A stretch of DNA of 7,328 bases from Nitratiruptor sp. Its GTDB lineage: Bacteria > Campylobacterota > Campylobacteria > Campylobacterales > Nitratiruptoraceae. Positions 6,828 to 7,328 of the stretch are shown here, piece after piece. The stretch is taken from assembly GCA_015494505.1 (NCBI GenBank), contig WGBB01000133.1:1-7328 (forward strand), in the 5' to 3' direction. Below the pieces are notes generated by a model. That model did not search any database and was not told where the DNA came from. It saw only the letters and a program-made list of their open reading frames with translations. Both the position numbers and the translations under genes were made by a program. The number at the start of each line of letters is the position of its first letter. The first letter of the stretch is position 1.

Positions 6828-7328
6828 ATGTCTAATAAAAAGGGAACTATCATCCAGGTTATGGGTCCCGTCGTCGATGTGGACTTCGAAGACTATCTTC
6901 CCGCAATCAACGAAGCTCTCGAACTCACTCTCGAAGTTGACGGCAAGAAGAAAAGACTTGTTTTGGAAGTAGCAGCGCATCTTGGTGACAATCGCGTGCG
7001 CACGATTGCGATGGACATGACGGACGGCCTCGTGCGCGGACAAGAGGTAGAAGCGACAGGCAGCCCGATTAAAGTGCCCGTAGGCGAAGAGGTACTGGGA
7101 CGTATCTTTAACGTTATCGGCGAAACTATCGACGAAGGTGAGCCGCTCCAAGCAAAAACATACTGGTCAATCCACAGAAGTACACCTCCATTTGAAGAGC
7201 AGAGCACAAAAGAGGAGATTTTTGAAACGGGTATTAAAGTAGTCGACCTTCTGGCACCATATAAAAAAGGTGGTAAAACCGGACTTTTCGGCGGTGCAGG
7301 TGTCGGTAAGACCGTTATTATCATGGAG
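6828..7328 (+). CDS. atpD: F1Fo ATP synthase subunit beta, 3'-truncated by window edge
   Basis: Beta carries the catalytic sites for ADP phosphorylation in the F1 head. The frame runs from ATG 6828 to the last base and gives 167 of the usual ~465-470 residues. It begins MSNKKGTIIQVMGPVVDVDF, the standard beta N-terminal barrel. It continues with the barrel/nucleotide-domain junction VGEEVLGRIFNVIGE (85-99) and the Campylobacterota-like segment YWSIHRSTPPFEEQ (112-125), and reaches the P-loop GGAGVGKT at 155-162 just before the edge. Walker B, the DELSEED loop and the C-terminal domain are outside the window. Shine-Dalgarno AAAGGAG at 6814-6820 is 7 nt upstream, and atpG ends 15 nt before the start. 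Residues 85-102 parallel AtpA 101-118, as expected for the alpha/beta paralogues. Confidence 0.97.
   Translation, partial: MSNKKGTIIQVMGPVVDVDFEDYLPAINEALELTLEVDGKKKRLVLEVAAHLGDNRVRTIAMDMTDGLVRGQEVEATGSPIKVPVGEEVLGRIFNVIGETIDEGEPLQAKTYWSIHRSTPPFEEQSTKEEIFETGIKVVDLLAPYKKGGKTGLFGGAGVGKTVIIME

Noticed and set aside
6378..7151. Long minus-strand open frame (257 codons) across the atpG/atpD junction
   Set aside because: It lies wholly antisense to two strongly conserved genes, shows no recognisable domain and has no separate start signals. It is a by-product of codon use on the + strand. The same holds for the other antisense frames of 100-200 codons, for example 4434-5027, 5115-5648 and 5739-6332.

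Overview
The window reads as ordinary chromosomal core DNA of a Campylobacterota (epsilonproteobacterial) species. Ten genes lie on the + strand with almost no spacing, in the order fmt - birA - parA - parB - atpF' - atpF - atpH - atpA - atpG - atpD. From general knowledge, this order (fmt, birA, parA/soj, parB/spo0J, then an F1Fo operon starting with two b-type stalk genes and lacking atpB and atpE) matches Campylobacter, Helicobacter, Sulfurimonas and Sulfurovum relatives. Base composition looks about half G+C by eye, well above Campylobacter or Helicobacter. That suggests a free-living sulfur- or hydrogen-oxidising relative (Sulfurovum/Sulfuricurvum type), but the genus is an inference and is not proven here.

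Layout. Bases 1-620 hold the 3' two-thirds of fmt (methionyl-tRNA formyltransferase), cut by the window edge. birA (598-1227, GTG start, overlapping fmt by 23 nt) is a short biotin-protein ligase without a DNA-binding domain. parA (1224-2015) and parB (2008-2841) are the chromosomal partition pair. They overlap each other by 8 nt, and parA overlaps birA through an ATGA junction. The 71-bp gap at 2842-2912 is the largest intergenic space and holds a plausible Campylobacterota-type promoter. After it come atpF' (b'), atpF (b, with a signal-peptide-like N terminus), atpH (delta), atpA (alpha), atpG (gamma) and the first 167 codons of atpD (beta), cut by the window end just after its P-loop.

How the genes work together. 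fmt, birA, parA and parB look translationally coupled and serve initiator-tRNA formylation, biotinylation and chromosome segregation. The atp genes build the peripheral stalk (b, b', delta) and the F1 motor (alpha, gamma, beta) of the ATP synthase. The membrane a and c subunits must be encoded elsewhere. No RNA gene, mobile element, CRISPR array or transferred segment was seen, and no gene-free stretch exceeds 71 bp. I see no evidence of a new biological system. The observations worth a second look are small: a 9-bp stem-loop at the end of atpG just before the atpD ribosome binding site, the putative atp promoter, and the N terminus of AtpF.
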